Source of the DNA: Pirellulales bacterium
Lineage (GTDB): Bacteria; Planctomycetota; Planctomycetia; Pirellulales; JALHLM01
Direction: 5' to 3'
Assembly: GCA_022844585.1 (NCBI GenBank)
Contig: JALHLM010000146.1
Location: 1 to 11,719 of the forward strand
Length of the DNA stretch: 11,719 bases
Both the position numbers and the translations under genes were made by a program. Below the pieces are notes generated by a model. The model did not search any database. It worked only from the letters and a program-made list of their open reading frames with translations, and had not been told where the DNA came from. Shown one piece after another: positions 1 to 7,600 of this stretch (position 1 is its first letter; each line of letters opens with the position of its first letter).

Positions 1-41
1 AATGAGGAAAAACTTGCGCGCATCGGCAAACAGGCGCGCCA

Positions 42-68
42 GTGACGCCTTGATGCGTGTCCTATACT
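42..68 (+). promoter_or_regulatory. Candidate csrA promoter
   Basis: TATACT at 63-68 is a good sigma-70 -10 hexamer (5/6). The best upstream partner is GTGACG at 42-47 (4/6), but the spacer is only 15 bp, so the -35 is doubtful. Transcription would start near 75 and give a leader of about 83 nt before the csrA ATG at 158. This is read from the sequence only. Confidence 0.3.
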
Positions 69-157
69 GCTTGGGCGGAGCTTTCCTGCGGGAGATGCCC
101 AGCGGTGCGACGCCGCGTCACATGGAAGCCCCTCGGCAGAAAGCAAAGGGATCGGCG

Positions 158-394
158 ATGTTGGTTCTGTCTCGCAAGAAAAACGAGAGCATTGTCATCA
201 ACAACGACATCACGATTGTCGTCGTTGAAATTCGTGGCGACAAAGTGCGACTGGGAGTCGAAGCGCCCAAGGAAGTGCCCGTACATCGCCGCGAGGTGTA
301 CGACGCGATCCGGCGTAACGAGCACATCGCCAATGAACATGGCGCCGAAGGCGCTGTGAACCCCGATGCGTCCGAAAGCGGCGCGTCGAGCTGA
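158..394 (+). CDS. csrA: CsrA, carbon storage regulator (RNA-binding translational regulator)
   Basis: This encodes a 78-residue homodimeric RNA-binding protein of the CsrA/RsmA family. The family binds GGA motifs in mRNA leaders, usually blocking ribosome access, and controls carbon storage, motility and biofilm genes. The protein starts MLVLSRKKNESI and contains KVRLGVEAPKEVPVHRREVYDAI. Residue numbering matches E. coli CsrA, with Arg6 and Arg44 and the VHR motif in place, and these are the known RNA-contact residues. About 18 residues after the core (NEHIANEHGAEG... to the end) are an acidic, polar tail longer than in E. coli. The frame stays open upstream to base 2, but the family always begins with M-L-[IV]-L, so the ATG at 158 is chosen; AAAGGG at 145-150 is a plausible ribosome site. 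No fliW or flagellar gene is visible nearby. Confidence 0.95.
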   Translation: MLVLSRKKNESIVINNDITIVVVEIRGDKVRLGVEAPKEVPVHRREVYDAIRRNEHIANEHGAEGAVNPDASESGASS

Positions 395-584
395 CTGTAC
401 GATTTTCCGTCACTTGCCGGCATGAGACTGATTTAGTTCGGTACTCGGTGCTGCTTGGCTGGCAATCGTGTTTTCAGGTCAGCGGCCGCATTGTTACGTC
501 TTGATGCGGCCTACGTCAACTAGTGGTAAGAGACTTCTTCCACAATTGCCGCGGCGACGTTGCGAGCGTCATTCCGCGTGGCAC

Positions 585-613
585 TTGACGCCGTTCGCGA
601 CGCCACTTATATA
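585..613 (+). promoter_or_regulatory. Sigma-70 promoter of tRNA-Glu
   Basis: TTGACG at 585-590 and TATATA at 608-613 are separated by exactly 17 bp, close to the sigma-70 consensus. The start would be near 620, leaving a leader of about 50 nt for RNase P to remove before the tRNA at 670. The rest of 395-584, between csrA and this promoter, shows no gene and no clear terminator. Confidence 0.7.
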
Positions 614-669
614 CCAATTTGTTCGATCGCGCGAGTGTCCTCCCCGAGGAGGGCAGCCGCCTTTCGATT

Positions 670-741
670 GGCCCTATCGTCTAGCGGTTAGGACACCGGC
701 CTTTCACGCCGGCAACACGGGTTCGATTCCCGTTGGGGTCA
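670..741 (+). tRNA. tRNA-Glu, anticodon TTC
   Basis: A full 72-nt cloverleaf can be folded by eye. The acceptor stem is 670-676 with 734-740 (two G-T wobbles). The D stem is GTC 679-681 with GAC 692-694. The anticodon stem is CCGGC 696-700 with GCCGG 708-712, and the loop CTTTCAC at 701-707 contains anticodon TTC at 703-705. The T arm is ACGGG 717-721, loop TTCGATT, CCCGT 729-733. The discriminator is A at 741. The 3' CCA is not encoded, so it must be added by nucleotidyltransferase. It decodes GAA and GAG and also fits the role of Glu-tRNA as the precursor of haem (relevant to hemH in this window), although that link is only thematic. Confidence 0.97.
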
Positions 742-757
742 TTTTCGTTTCTTTTTT
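742..757 (+). terminator. T-rich tail after tRNA-Glu
   Basis: Directly after the tRNA discriminator base come TTTT (742-745), TTT (748-750) and TTTTTT (752-757). With the stable tRNA fold just upstream this could end transcription. There is no separate hairpin. The following stretch to 930 holds no supported gene. Confidence 0.4.
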
Positions 758-935
758 GCCGGCTGGCGATTCTCGCTATCTTGATCCGGCAACTGGCATT
801 TCGCCACCGCGCGACTTTTCGCGATCGCTCATTGGCGGCGATTCGGTCACCGATCTTCGACGGACCACGGCCGCAATGTCGGTCAAGGCTCGACGACTTG
901 CTGGTCGCCACGCGACGGCCAGCGCGCATAAAGAG

Positions 936-972
936 GCGGCCGCCGCCGAGCAATCTGCCCAGCGACGGCCGC
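936..972 (-). terminator. Candidate terminator hairpin after the first PEP-CTERM gene
   Basis: GCGGCCG at 936-942 pairs with CGGCCGC at 966-972, and the stem extends to 946/962 with one mismatch. It lies about 52 bp past the stop codon of the minus-strand gene ending at 1024. Read on the minus strand it is followed by CTCTTTATG, a weak U-tract, so termination may be poor or Rho-dependent. Confidence 0.35.
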
Positions 973-1023
973 TTGTGCGACTCGCTTGTTGTCGATGAAT
1001 CGACGATTTGCGCTAGTTTTTAA

Positions 1024-1848
1024 CTAAGCGCGACGACGGCGAGCAATTCCGAACAGGCCAATCAAGGCCACGCCGCCCAAGACGAACGTCGACGGCTCCG
1101 GAACGACACGGCCTTCGACCTTGACGTTGTCGACGGCCCACCACCAGTCATTGGCGGCCTCCGTCAAACCGAACTTCAGGCTCATCGACTGAGTGCCTGC
1201 CGGCGGATTGAGCGCCAGGCTCACCGCTTCGTTCGGATTGTCATTGTGAAAGAGGGCCCCATCAGCAGCATCCGAACTCCAATGCAGCACTTCCACATCG
1301 GCACCACCGTCGTAGGACGCGTAAATCAGCGCCGTCTGGTTGTTTGAACCGTCGCCGTCATCACAGCATTCGTCGCGCCAACTCGAAGCGAACGAAAGGT
1401 TCAACGTGCCGGCCGCCGTGTTCGCGATGCTGAACGTGGGGCTGGTCATGAAGGCGTTGAAGAGTCCCGCGTCGTGAGCCTGATCGTCCCATTCATCGGG
1501 ATCGGCGATGGCGACGACGCCCTCTCCCAGGGCGAATGTTTCGCGCTGCTGCGTGTCCGCAGTCGTCCAGAATGTCTTGCTCGCGAAGGACCAGCCGGCC
1601 CATTCGCTGCGGCCATCGCGGGCGTCGTCGCCGGACAGCACGCCCGGAACTCCGCTGTCGTCGACGGTCCAGCCCACGGGCGGAGTGTCGGTCCAGCCGA
1701 GCGTGGTGGCCGGAATCGCCTCGTTGACGGCCGGTTCCAGCGTGACGCTTTCAAAGTCCTCGGAAAACAAGATGTCGGCTCGGGCCGAGTTCATCAGGCC
1801 GAGCGTGGCCGCCAAGGCCAAAGCCAAGGCACGAATCGTGAACTTCAT
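1024..1848 (-). CDS. PEP-CTERM sorting domain protein, DFE...GW / NDWWW-type beta-sandwich
   Basis: This encodes a 274-residue exported protein. Residues 1-24 are a Sec signal peptide (MKFTIRALALALAATLGLMN then SARA) with likely cleavage before DILFSEDFES. The middle reads as a jelly-roll beta-sandwich with ILFSEDFE near its start, then PPVGWTVDDSG, a VVAIADPDEWDD segment and a late NDWWWAVDNVKVEG strand, resembling choice-of-anchor J-like domains of planctomycete surface proteins. DECCDDGDGSNNQ is an acidic loop that may bind calcium. The C terminus is VPEPSTFVLGGVALIGLFGI followed by ARRRRA, a canonical PEP-CTERM tail; in this family an exosortase removes the tail during export to the surface or matrix. 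The frame is open to 1884, but the Met at 1848 begins the signal peptide and is preceded by GGGAG with a 5-nt gap. The biological role is unknown. Confidence 0.88.
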   Translation of the reverse strand: MKFTIRALALALAATLGLMNSARADILFSEDFESVTLEPAVNEAIPATTLGWTDTPPVGWTVDDSGVPGVLSGDDARDGRSEWAGWSFASKTFWTTADTQQRETFALGEGVVAIADPDEWDDQAHDAGLFNAFMTSPTFSIANTAAGTLNLSFASSWRDECCDDGDGSNNQTALIYASYDGGADVEVLHWSSDAADGALFHNDNPNEAVSLALNPPAGTQSMSLKFGLTEAANDWWWAVDNVKVEGRVVPEPSTFVLGGVALIGLFGIARRRRA

Positions 1849-1966
1849 GGTGACTCCCAACGAGGTCAAACAAGGTGGCAACAATGGTTTCGTGTGGGTC
1901 GCCGTTCACGTCTTGCCACGGCCCCGATCGCTCGCTGCTGGCCACGAAGGTCCATCCAGAGGCGGG

Positions 1967-1981
1967 GCAGGCGGATTGCCA
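1967..1981 (-). promoter_or_regulatory. Sigma-54-like -24/-12 element upstream of the first PEP-CTERM gene
   Basis: The minus strand reads TGGCAATCCGCCTGC, matching TGGCAC-N5-TTGC in 8 of 10 defined positions with the required GG-N10-GC spacing. It lies about 119 bp upstream of the ATG. PEP-CTERM genes of some proteobacteria are known to be under sigma-54/PrsR control. Whether that applies in this lineage is unknown, and the second PEP-CTERM gene lacks a good match (TGGCAAGAATTTCTT keeps the -24 half only). Confidence 0.2.
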
Positions 1982-2011
1982 CCCCAAGAACGAGCTATTG
2001 CAGTTCCTCCG

Positions 2012-2040
2012 ACTATAGTCAGGCCGGTCAAAAATCCAAC
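2012..2040 (-). promoter_or_regulatory. Possible sigma-70 promoter of the first PEP-CTERM gene
   Basis: TATAGT (5/6) lies on the minus strand at 2012-2017. No good -35 is present: GTTGGA or TTGGAT lies at the right distance and matches the consensus at only about half of its positions or fewer. A weak -35 would fit an activator-dependent promoter, with the C-rich box at 2054-2067 just upstream. This competes with the sigma-54-like site at 1967-1981 as the start point. Confidence 0.25.
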
Positions 2041-2053
2041 AGTTTAACCTCGC

Positions 2054-2067
2054 ATCCCCCCATTTTG
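2054..2067 (-). promoter_or_regulatory. Shared box, copy 1 (ATCCCCCCATTTTG on + strand)
   Basis: This box matches the one at 3162-3175 in 12 of 14 positions, with consensus A(A/T)CCCCC(C/T)ATTTTG on the + strand. It is centred about 55 bp upstream of the start expected from the TATAGT hexamer. It is a candidate activator site, with function inferred from placement only. Confidence 0.35.
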
Positions 2068-2165
2068 CGCAAAGCTAACAATCTGCTCCGCAAAAATACA
2101 GGTTTATTGGCCTGGAGGTCGGCGGCGACGTCTGGATTGACCGCCAAAGTTGAGGCGTGCGCATG

Positions 2166-2201
2166 AAAAAAGCCGTCGCACGCCAAATCACGTGCGACGG
2201 C
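2166..2201 (-). terminator. Rho-independent terminator of the second PEP-CTERM gene
   Basis: GCCGTCGCACG (2172-2182) and CGTGCGACGGC (2191-2201) form a perfect 11-bp stem with an 8-nt loop. On the minus strand the stem is followed directly by TTTTTT (2171-2166). It lies 30 bp past the stop codon at 2231, so it ends the LamG-like PEP-CTERM transcript before the next PEP-CTERM gene and makes the two separate units. Confidence 0.9.
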
Positions 2202-2230
2202 CAAACATTTAAGGCGATGACGAGAGATGG

Positions 2231-3022
2231 CTAGCCCAGCCGTCGGCGAGCCGTAATGAGCAGGCCGAGCAAAGCGACGCCGCCCAGTGCCAACGTCGAC
2301 GGCTCCGGCACAGCCGGGATTCCGTCGGCCGTGGCGCCCCCGAGCGCACCGATCTCATCGCCGGTGAGCAGGTGATCGTAGTACGCGACGCTGTTCACCT
2401 GCCCGGCGCTGGTCTCTCCGTCCTCGTCGGTGAAGAGATTCAGCACTGCACCCACCGAGTGACGGCCATCGACGGCCGACCCGGAAGTCGTGGTGCCGAC
2501 GTGGACGCCATTCAGGTACTTTTCCAAGATGGCGTCAGGTCCGCCGCCCTGGCGGAGCGTCACCGCGATCCGAGTCCAGGTGTCCGCCGCGACGGTTCCG
2601 TCGTAGTCGCTGCTGATGCCAATCCCGCCGCTGCCGTTGATGAAGAAATCGCCGTCGCCGCCGGCAATGTTCTGGTCGGTTTGCCACAGGCCGATGAAGC
2701 TGCCAATGGCCGGGAACTTCACATCCATGACGATCGACCATTCGTTCGTCTTGGCGCCACCGCCGTTGGCGGCCCCTTCGTTCGTCATCTGCAGCGACTG
2801 CGTGTTGTTGAACGCCGGGAACGCGAGTGCTGTCGCCGGCGAACCACCGATTGTCGCGGCCTCGTAGGCCGTTGCCCAACCGCCGTTGGCGCTCATCGCA
2901 GCGCCGCCGAGGGCGTTGTCCAGATTGCCGTCGAACTGCCACAGTCCGACCTGAGCGGCACTGGCACCGCTTCCCATGGTCAGTGCCAAGAGCATCCCCG
3001 CCGCAAGTTTACTCAGTCGCAT
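2231..3022 (-). CDS. PEP-CTERM sorting domain protein with LamG-like fold
   Basis: This encodes a 263-residue exported protein. Residues 1-22 are a Sec signal peptide (MRLSKLAAGMLLALTMGS then GASA) with likely cleavage before AQVGLWQFDG. Residues about 23-230 read as a LamG/concanavalin-like jelly roll: GLWQFDGNLDNALGG at the start, WSIVMDVKFP, the typical DTWTRIAVTLRQ strand, then EKYLNGVHVG and VAYYDHLLTGDEIGAL. Such domains commonly bind carbohydrate or act as adhesion modules. The tail VPEPSTLALGGVALLGLLIT plus ARRRLG is a PEP-CTERM exosortase signal closely resembling that of the neighbouring gene, including an identical 15-nt DNA stretch over the PEPST region. The frame stays open to 3223, but the extra residues look non-coding and would include the promoter. 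The Met at 3022 starts the signal peptide, although its ribosome site (GTGAG) is weak. The function is unknown beyond surface or matrix location. Confidence 0.88.
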   Translation of the reverse strand: MRLSKLAAGMLLALTMGSGASAAQVGLWQFDGNLDNALGGAAMSANGGWATAYEAATIGGSPATALAFPAFNNTQSLQMTNEGAANGGGAKTNEWSIVMDVKFPAIGSFIGLWQTDQNIAGGDGDFFINGSGGIGISSDYDGTVAADTWTRIAVTLRQGGGPDAILEKYLNGVHVGTTTSGSAVDGRHSVGAVLNLFTDEDGETSAGQVNSVAYYDHLLTGDEIGALGGATADGIPAVPEPSTLALGGVALLGLLITARRRLG

Positions 3023-3108
3023 GGTGCATCTCACATGATGGAGACTAGACGGAATCGCGCGGCCCAACGCTGCGCTGTTGATTTGATCGGAGTGATCCGA
3101 ATAGCTTG

Positions 3109-3137
3109 ATCGTAGTAAGAGGCTGGGTCTAAGACAA
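3109..3137 (-). promoter_or_regulatory. Candidate promoter of the LamG-like PEP-CTERM gene
   Basis: On the minus strand TTGTCT (3137-3132) and TACGAT (3114-3109) are 17 bp apart, and each matches the sigma-70 consensus 4/6. The start would be near 3102, giving a leader of about 80 nt. The shared box at 3162-3175 lies 24 bp upstream of the -35. Confidence 0.4.
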
Positions 3138-3161
3138 AGAAATTCTTGCCAAAAAGCCCAT

Positions 3162-3175
3162 AACCCCCTATTTTG
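3162..3175 (-). promoter_or_regulatory. Shared box, copy 2 (AACCCCCTATTTTG on + strand)
   Basis: This is the counterpart of the box at 2054-2067, upstream of the other PEP-CTERM gene and in the same orientation. Its centre is about 66 bp upstream of the expected start, roughly one helical turn further than copy 1. It sits in the divergent region and could also affect the + strand gene at 3277. Confidence 0.35.
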
Positions 3176-3203
3176 GCGACTACTACACGGGTGCGCGCCG
3201 CGT

Positions 3204-3234
3204 CTGACAAGGCCGACGAACAATGGTTTACAAT
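3204..3234 (+). promoter_or_regulatory. Candidate promoter of the PQQ-like propeller gene
   Basis: CTGACA (3204-3209, 5/6) and TACAAT (3229-3234, 5/6) have a 19-bp spacer, longer than ideal. The start would be near 3241, which rules out translation from the ATG at 3223 and favours the starts at 3268 or 3277. Confidence 0.4.
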
Positions 3235-3276
3235 GGGCTTTCGGTCACGTCGCTTCCCCTCAACCCCGTGAAATGC

Positions 3277-4539
3277 ATGCGATATTGTCACCTCGCCGTT
3301 GTTGTTGCCATCTGGGCATTCACCTTGTCGGGAAGGCATGCGGGGGCGCAAGATCAGTGGACGGAGTTTCGCGGTCCGACAGGCCAAGGACACGCCGCGG
3401 CCACCGCCGATCCGCCGGTGACCTGGAGCGAACAGGAAAACGTCTCCTGGAAAACGCCCATTCACGGCAGCGGTTGGTCGTCGCCGGTCGTTTGGAACGA
3501 CCAGGTCTGGGTCACGACAGCCACCGAAGACGGTAAGGACAACTTCGCCGTCTGTGTGGATCGTCAGGACGGCCGAATCGTGCACGACTTGCACGTGTTC
3601 CACAACGAAAAGCCGGAAGATACCCGGTCCTACAACAGCTTCGCCTCGCCGACTCCGGCCATTGAAGAGGGCAGGGTTTACGTCCACTACGGTAGCTATG
3701 GCACGGCCTGTCTCGACACGGCGGACGGCCACGTGATCTGGGAACGCCGCGACCTGCCCTGCAATCACTGGCGCGGTCCAGGCTCGTCGCCGATCATCTT
3801 TGAAGACCTGGTGTTCATCCATTTTGACGGCCACGACTTTCAGTACATCGTGGCGTTGGACAAAGCCACCGGCGCGACGGTTTGGAAGAAGGACCGCGAG
3901 ATTGCGTACCTGTCCACGGACGGCGACTACCGCAAGGCTTACGCCACGCCGCAGGTGATCGAGGCGAATGGACGACAGCAGCTAATCAGTCCCTGCGCGA
4001 ACGGGGCCCTGGCGTACGATCCACGCACAGGTGAGGTGCTCTGGAAAGTCCAGTGGGAGAATCACTCGGTTGCGGCGAGACCGCTCTTTGACGGGAATCT
4101 GCTGTACCTCAGCACCGGCTTTTCCAAAGGCGATCTGTGGGCGGTGCGTCCCGACGGCGCGGGCGATGTCACCGCAAGCCACGTGGTTTGGAAGCGGTCC
4201 AAAAACGTGGGCTCGCAGCCTTCGCCGCTGCTGGTCGACGGGCTGATCTACCTGGTTCACGACGCCGGCGTGGCCAGTTGCGTCGACGCTGCGACGGGCG
4301 AAGAAGTTTGGATCAAACGCTGGGAAGGCACTTTTTCCAGTTCGCCTATCTTCGCGGGCGGACGCATCTACTTCTCGAACAAAGAAGGCGAGACCACGGT
4401 GCTGGCGCCGGGCAAGAAGTACACCGAGCTCGCCAAGAACAAGCTCGACGCCGGCTGCATGGCTTCGCCGGCGGCCTTGGATAAATCGCTGTTCTTGCGG
4501 ACCAATACGCACCTCTATCGCATTGACTCACCGCAATAG
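3277..4539 (+). CDS. Secreted PQQ-binding-like beta-propeller repeat protein
   Basis: This encodes a 420-residue exported protein. The first 24 or so residues (MRYCHLAVVVAIWAFTLSG, then RHAGA) are a Sec signal peptide, and the mature protein begins QDQWTEFRGPTGQG, a hallmark of the planctomycete PQQ-like family. About seven propeller blades follow, each with an S-P-x-hydrophobic strand and a D-xx-T/D-G-xx-x-W turn, for example GWSSPVVWNDQVWVTT, DKATGATVWKK, DPRTGEVLWKV, DAATGEEVWIK and FSSSPIFAGGRIYFSN. Such proteins resemble BamB or quinoprotein dehydrogenase propellers, but no catalytic PQQ site can be shown, so a binding or scaffold role is as likely as an enzyme. The frame opens at 3223. 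The Met at 3277 is chosen because it starts the signal peptide; an in-frame GTG at 3268 is a close alternative, and neither has a clear ribosome site. Confidence 0.85.
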   Translation: MRYCHLAVVVAIWAFTLSGRHAGAQDQWTEFRGPTGQGHAAATADPPVTWSEQENVSWKTPIHGSGWSSPVVWNDQVWVTTATEDGKDNFAVCVDRQDGRIVHDLHVFHNEKPEDTRSYNSFASPTPAIEEGRVYVHYGSYGTACLDTADGHVIWERRDLPCNHWRGPGSSPIIFEDLVFIHFDGHDFQYIVALDKATGATVWKKDREIAYLSTDGDYRKAYATPQVIEANGRQQLISPCANGALAYDPRTGEVLWKVQWENHSVAARPLFDGNLLYLSTGFSKGDLWAVRPDGAGDVTASHVVWKRSKNVGSQPSPLLVDGLIYLVHDAGVASCVDAATGEEVWIKRWEGTFSSSPIFAGGRIYFSNKEGETTVLAPGKKYTELAKNKLDAGCMASPAALDKSLFLRTNTHLYRIDSPQ

Positions 4540-4569
4540 AGCGTTCATCGCCAAACAAGTGAATCGGCG

Positions 4570-4599
4570 TTGTCGATTGGGAACCATTCGGGCTAGGAT
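4570..4599 (+). promoter_or_regulatory. Candidate promoter of the giant caspase-like gene
   Basis: TTGTCG (4570-4575) and TAGGAT (4594-4599) are 18 bp apart and each matches the sigma-70 consensus 4/6. It lies 31 bp past the stop codon of the propeller gene, so the giant gene may have its own transcript besides any read-through. A start near 4606 supports translation from 4670 rather than from the ATG at 4598. Confidence 0.35.
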
Positions 4600-4669
4600 G
4601 CTGGCCGCCGCGCCGCGCCCTAAGTCCAAGGGGCCGGGGCGGTTTCTCCCCGCGGCGACGAGTGTTCCC

Positions 4670-7600
4670 ATGTCCGAAGAATCGACCGCCGAGCAGCCTG
4701 TCGAGGCGCAGCCCGCCGTAACGCCGCGCATCGTGCGGCACGGCTGGAATCCACCGGCGTCCGGCATCTGGGCGTTGCTCACCGGCCGTAATGTACGGCG
4801 CGTGCTGATTCCCTGTTGCGCGATTGCGCTCTTGGCCTGGTTCGCCTGGTTAGTTTGGGCGCCGTTGCAACATCCTCGGGTGCAATTCGTTTGCCTGTCT
4901 GGGGCAGACTACCGCGTCTTGCGGGCCGAGCCGATCGCGTATGTGGCCGAGGACGTGGCCGGTTTGGCGGAACACGGCAGCTTGTTCACAGAAGGGAGCG
5001 AGCAAACCGAGCCGTACATCTGGGACAGTCTCGCAGAGCCGGCCAAGTTTCAATCGCTCGGAGCGCGCCTGAACGGAATTGTCGACGACGTACGCGATCA
5101 GGTGGTGCTCGTCGTCAGTGCCCATGGATTGATCGACGGCGGCGACGCGTATCTTGCTTGCCGGAACTTCGACCCGGCCAATCCCAAGGCAGGCCGGGTT
5201 TCCGCCGCGGATCTGGTGAAGCAGCTCCGCGCGTGCCGCGCGGGCAAGAAGATTCTGATTCTCGACATGGGCCGGATCCCGGACGACCCGCGGATGGGCT
5301 ACGTCTGGAACGACTTTGCGGCGCGGTTCGCCAACGAAATTCGCGCGAGCGCCGATGAATCACTGTTCCTGTTCGTAGCGAACGGCGTGGGCGAGCAATC
5401 GCACGTTTCGTCGGCCATTGAGCGGTCGGTTTTCGGCGCGGCGCTGCAACGGGGACTGACCGGCGCCGCGGACGAGGACGACGATCAACGCGTGACGTTG
5501 ATCGAATTGCATCGCTACGCGTCGGCGAGCGTCTCCGATTGGGTGCAATACGTCAGTTCCGGCGCGGAGCAACAGCATCCGCTGCTGGCGTGGGGCGGCG
5601 AGGGTGTGGAAGGGCCTGAAACCAAGGTCGAAAAGGCAGCTGCCCTCGAGAATGCAGCCGCCGACGTCGTACTCGCGCCGGTATCGCCGGAGTACGCGGC
5701 TGGAGCAATGCCAGCGATGTCGGAGCAGGTGCTGGCTGCGCGCGCCACGTCGCGCGGCGAGGCCTGGTATCTCGCGTTGAATGCCGACAACGAAGCGAAG
5801 CGCGCGAACGGCACGGCGAGTCCAGCCGCGACCGGCGGTTCCACGGCCGCCGCCGCCAAGGACGCGGCGACTAGTTCGCTGAAGCGTCTCAATTTCAGCA
5901 ATGTCCGCAGCGCCGGCCAACTCCGTTCGCAGGCTGAATCCGGCGCTCGGGAGGCCAGCCGCGAAGCCAGCCGCGTAGCCGCGGATCAAGCGGTTGAAGC
6001 ACAAACTCAGAAAGCGCCCGCTGCCAATACTCCCACAGCGCCGGCGGCGGAAGGAACACCACCGGTCGTTGCGAACGAAAGCGCGACACCGACTGTCGCT
6101 GCAACGTCGCCAGCACCGGCCACCACGACCGAAGCGCCGACGGGAACCGCTGCCACGCCGGGCGCTCCGGGCAACGCGGCCGCCGCTCGAACGGCCCTGC
6201 CAAAGCTATTTGCCGAGGCCTGGCGATTGCGCGATGAACTTGCGGCGCTGCCGCCAGAACTTCGTCCTGCCGATTACGCCCCGCACGCTTGGCGCGAAAT
6301 GGAACGGGCGCTGCTCGACTATGAGTTGCAATATCGCGCCGGGCGCGTCGGAGACAGCCGGCGAATCACCGGCGGCTTGAACCGGATGATCGCGGGACAG
6401 CGACGTTTGCTGGCGTCGATCACCGATGCGACGATCGGACCGGCGGCGACTGGTCCGACGCAGATGCTGCGGTTTCGTCCCTGGGCCGCGGCGCGTCTCC
6501 AAGGCGCCCACTCCGCGGCGATGGCCAGGCTCATGGAAGCTCGATCCGGTCGCGTGGCCGACCCAGCGCTGGCCGGCGTGATGCAATCGATCGATAACGC
6601 GGCCACCGATCAAACCGCATTTCGCGCCGCCTGGGCGACGGTTCCGCCTTCCGCGCAGCAATACAGCGAGGTCCGCGGCGCGAGCACGTTCGGCGGCGTG
6701 CAAACGATCAACTGGACGACGGCCCGGCTGGCCTGGCAAACCGAGCGGATCGCGGAAACACTCGCCGCGGCGGCGCCGTGGCTGACGCCCTGGGTCGCGG
6801 CGGAGTTCGACGCAGCGGATACGCTGCGTTGGGAAGGGGAGCGCGAGTTGCTCGACGCGATCGGCGCGGGTCATGCGACGCGTGCGCAACGGATCCTGGA
6901 ACAATCCTTGGCGCGCTATCAGACTATCGCCGCGCACATCGAGCTCGTTGGCCACGCGCGCCATCTGGAACGCGAGCTACTCTCCAAAGCGCCGGAATAC
7001 CTGCGGCTACAAGCATCGATTCCGACCCAAGGAAGGGTCACTCCGCCGTCGCACGAGCTTTTCAGCTCGCTTTGCGAACAGCTTGAGCAACTCTCGGAAA
7101 TGCTCATCACGCCCGATCCCGCGCGGATCGAGGAATTGCGCGATGTGACTGGAAAGCTCGTCGAGCTGCGAGCGAAGCTTGAGGAACCAATCTCCGCGGA
7201 TCAGTTGGCGGAATTGACTTCGCCGCCGCCGCAACTGGGCGAGCCGGCCCGCATCGCCGCGATCCTGTTTACGCCGTTGCCCTCGGCCGAGTCACGGATG
7301 CGGTTGCTGTCGATTGCTTCACGACTGGAAGGCCGGTTGATTTCCGATTTGAAGCCCGCGCGCGCAACCGACTACACTCCGCCGCTCTACGACCCGGTCG
7401 CCGACGCCTACCATGCAGTGAATGCAGCTCGTCTGCATTGGACGATGACGCGGCTCTCGACGTTGGATCAGGTCGACGGCCGCCAGGACAAGGCGAAGGT
7501 CGACACCGCGTTCATGGAATTGCAAAGCGCCGCGGCGATTGTCTCACCGCTTGAACTTGCGACAGTGACAGCGTTCGAGAAACAGCTCGACGCCTATCAA

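Larger units (their letters stand above)
1849..2230. other. 382-bp intergenic region between the two PEP-CTERM genes
   Basis: No convincing gene is present. It contains the terminator of the upstream PEP-CTERM gene (2166-2201) and the control region of the downstream one: a C-rich box at 2054-2067, a possible -10 TATAGT on the minus strand at 2012-2017 inside the palindrome GACTATAGTC (2011-2020), and a sigma-54-like element at 1967-1981. The A/T-rich stretch around 2031-2105 contrasts with the GC-rich genes and fits a regulatory region. Confidence 0.6.

Noticed and set aside
2..157. Upstream extension of csrA to base 2
   Set aside because: CsrA proteins begin at M-L-[IV]-L; the extra residues are unlike any family member and the frame is open by chance.
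681..953. 90-codon minus-strand frame ending in NGNRTRVAGVKGRCPNR
   Set aside because: It is the antisense of the tRNA-Glu; this peptide is a well-known false annotation produced by tRNA genes, and the rest is Arg/Ser-rich without any recognisable domain.
468..998. 176-codon + strand frame spanning the tRNA
   Set aside because: It runs through the tRNA promoter and the tRNA itself, has no ribosome site and shows no protein family features.
670..1023. tRNA-Glu as an attachment site of an integrated element
   Set aside because: No integrase and no repeat of the tRNA 3' end was seen in the window; the following genes look resident.
3031..3834. 267-codon minus-strand frame opposite the propeller gene
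   Set aside because: It overlaps the well-supported propeller gene and the PEP-CTERM promoter; its composition is that of a GC-rich shadow frame.
4598..4669. ATG at 4598 as start of the giant protein
   Set aside because: The candidate -10 TAGGAT overlaps this ATG and the added residues are not conserved-looking; kept only as an alternative to 4670.
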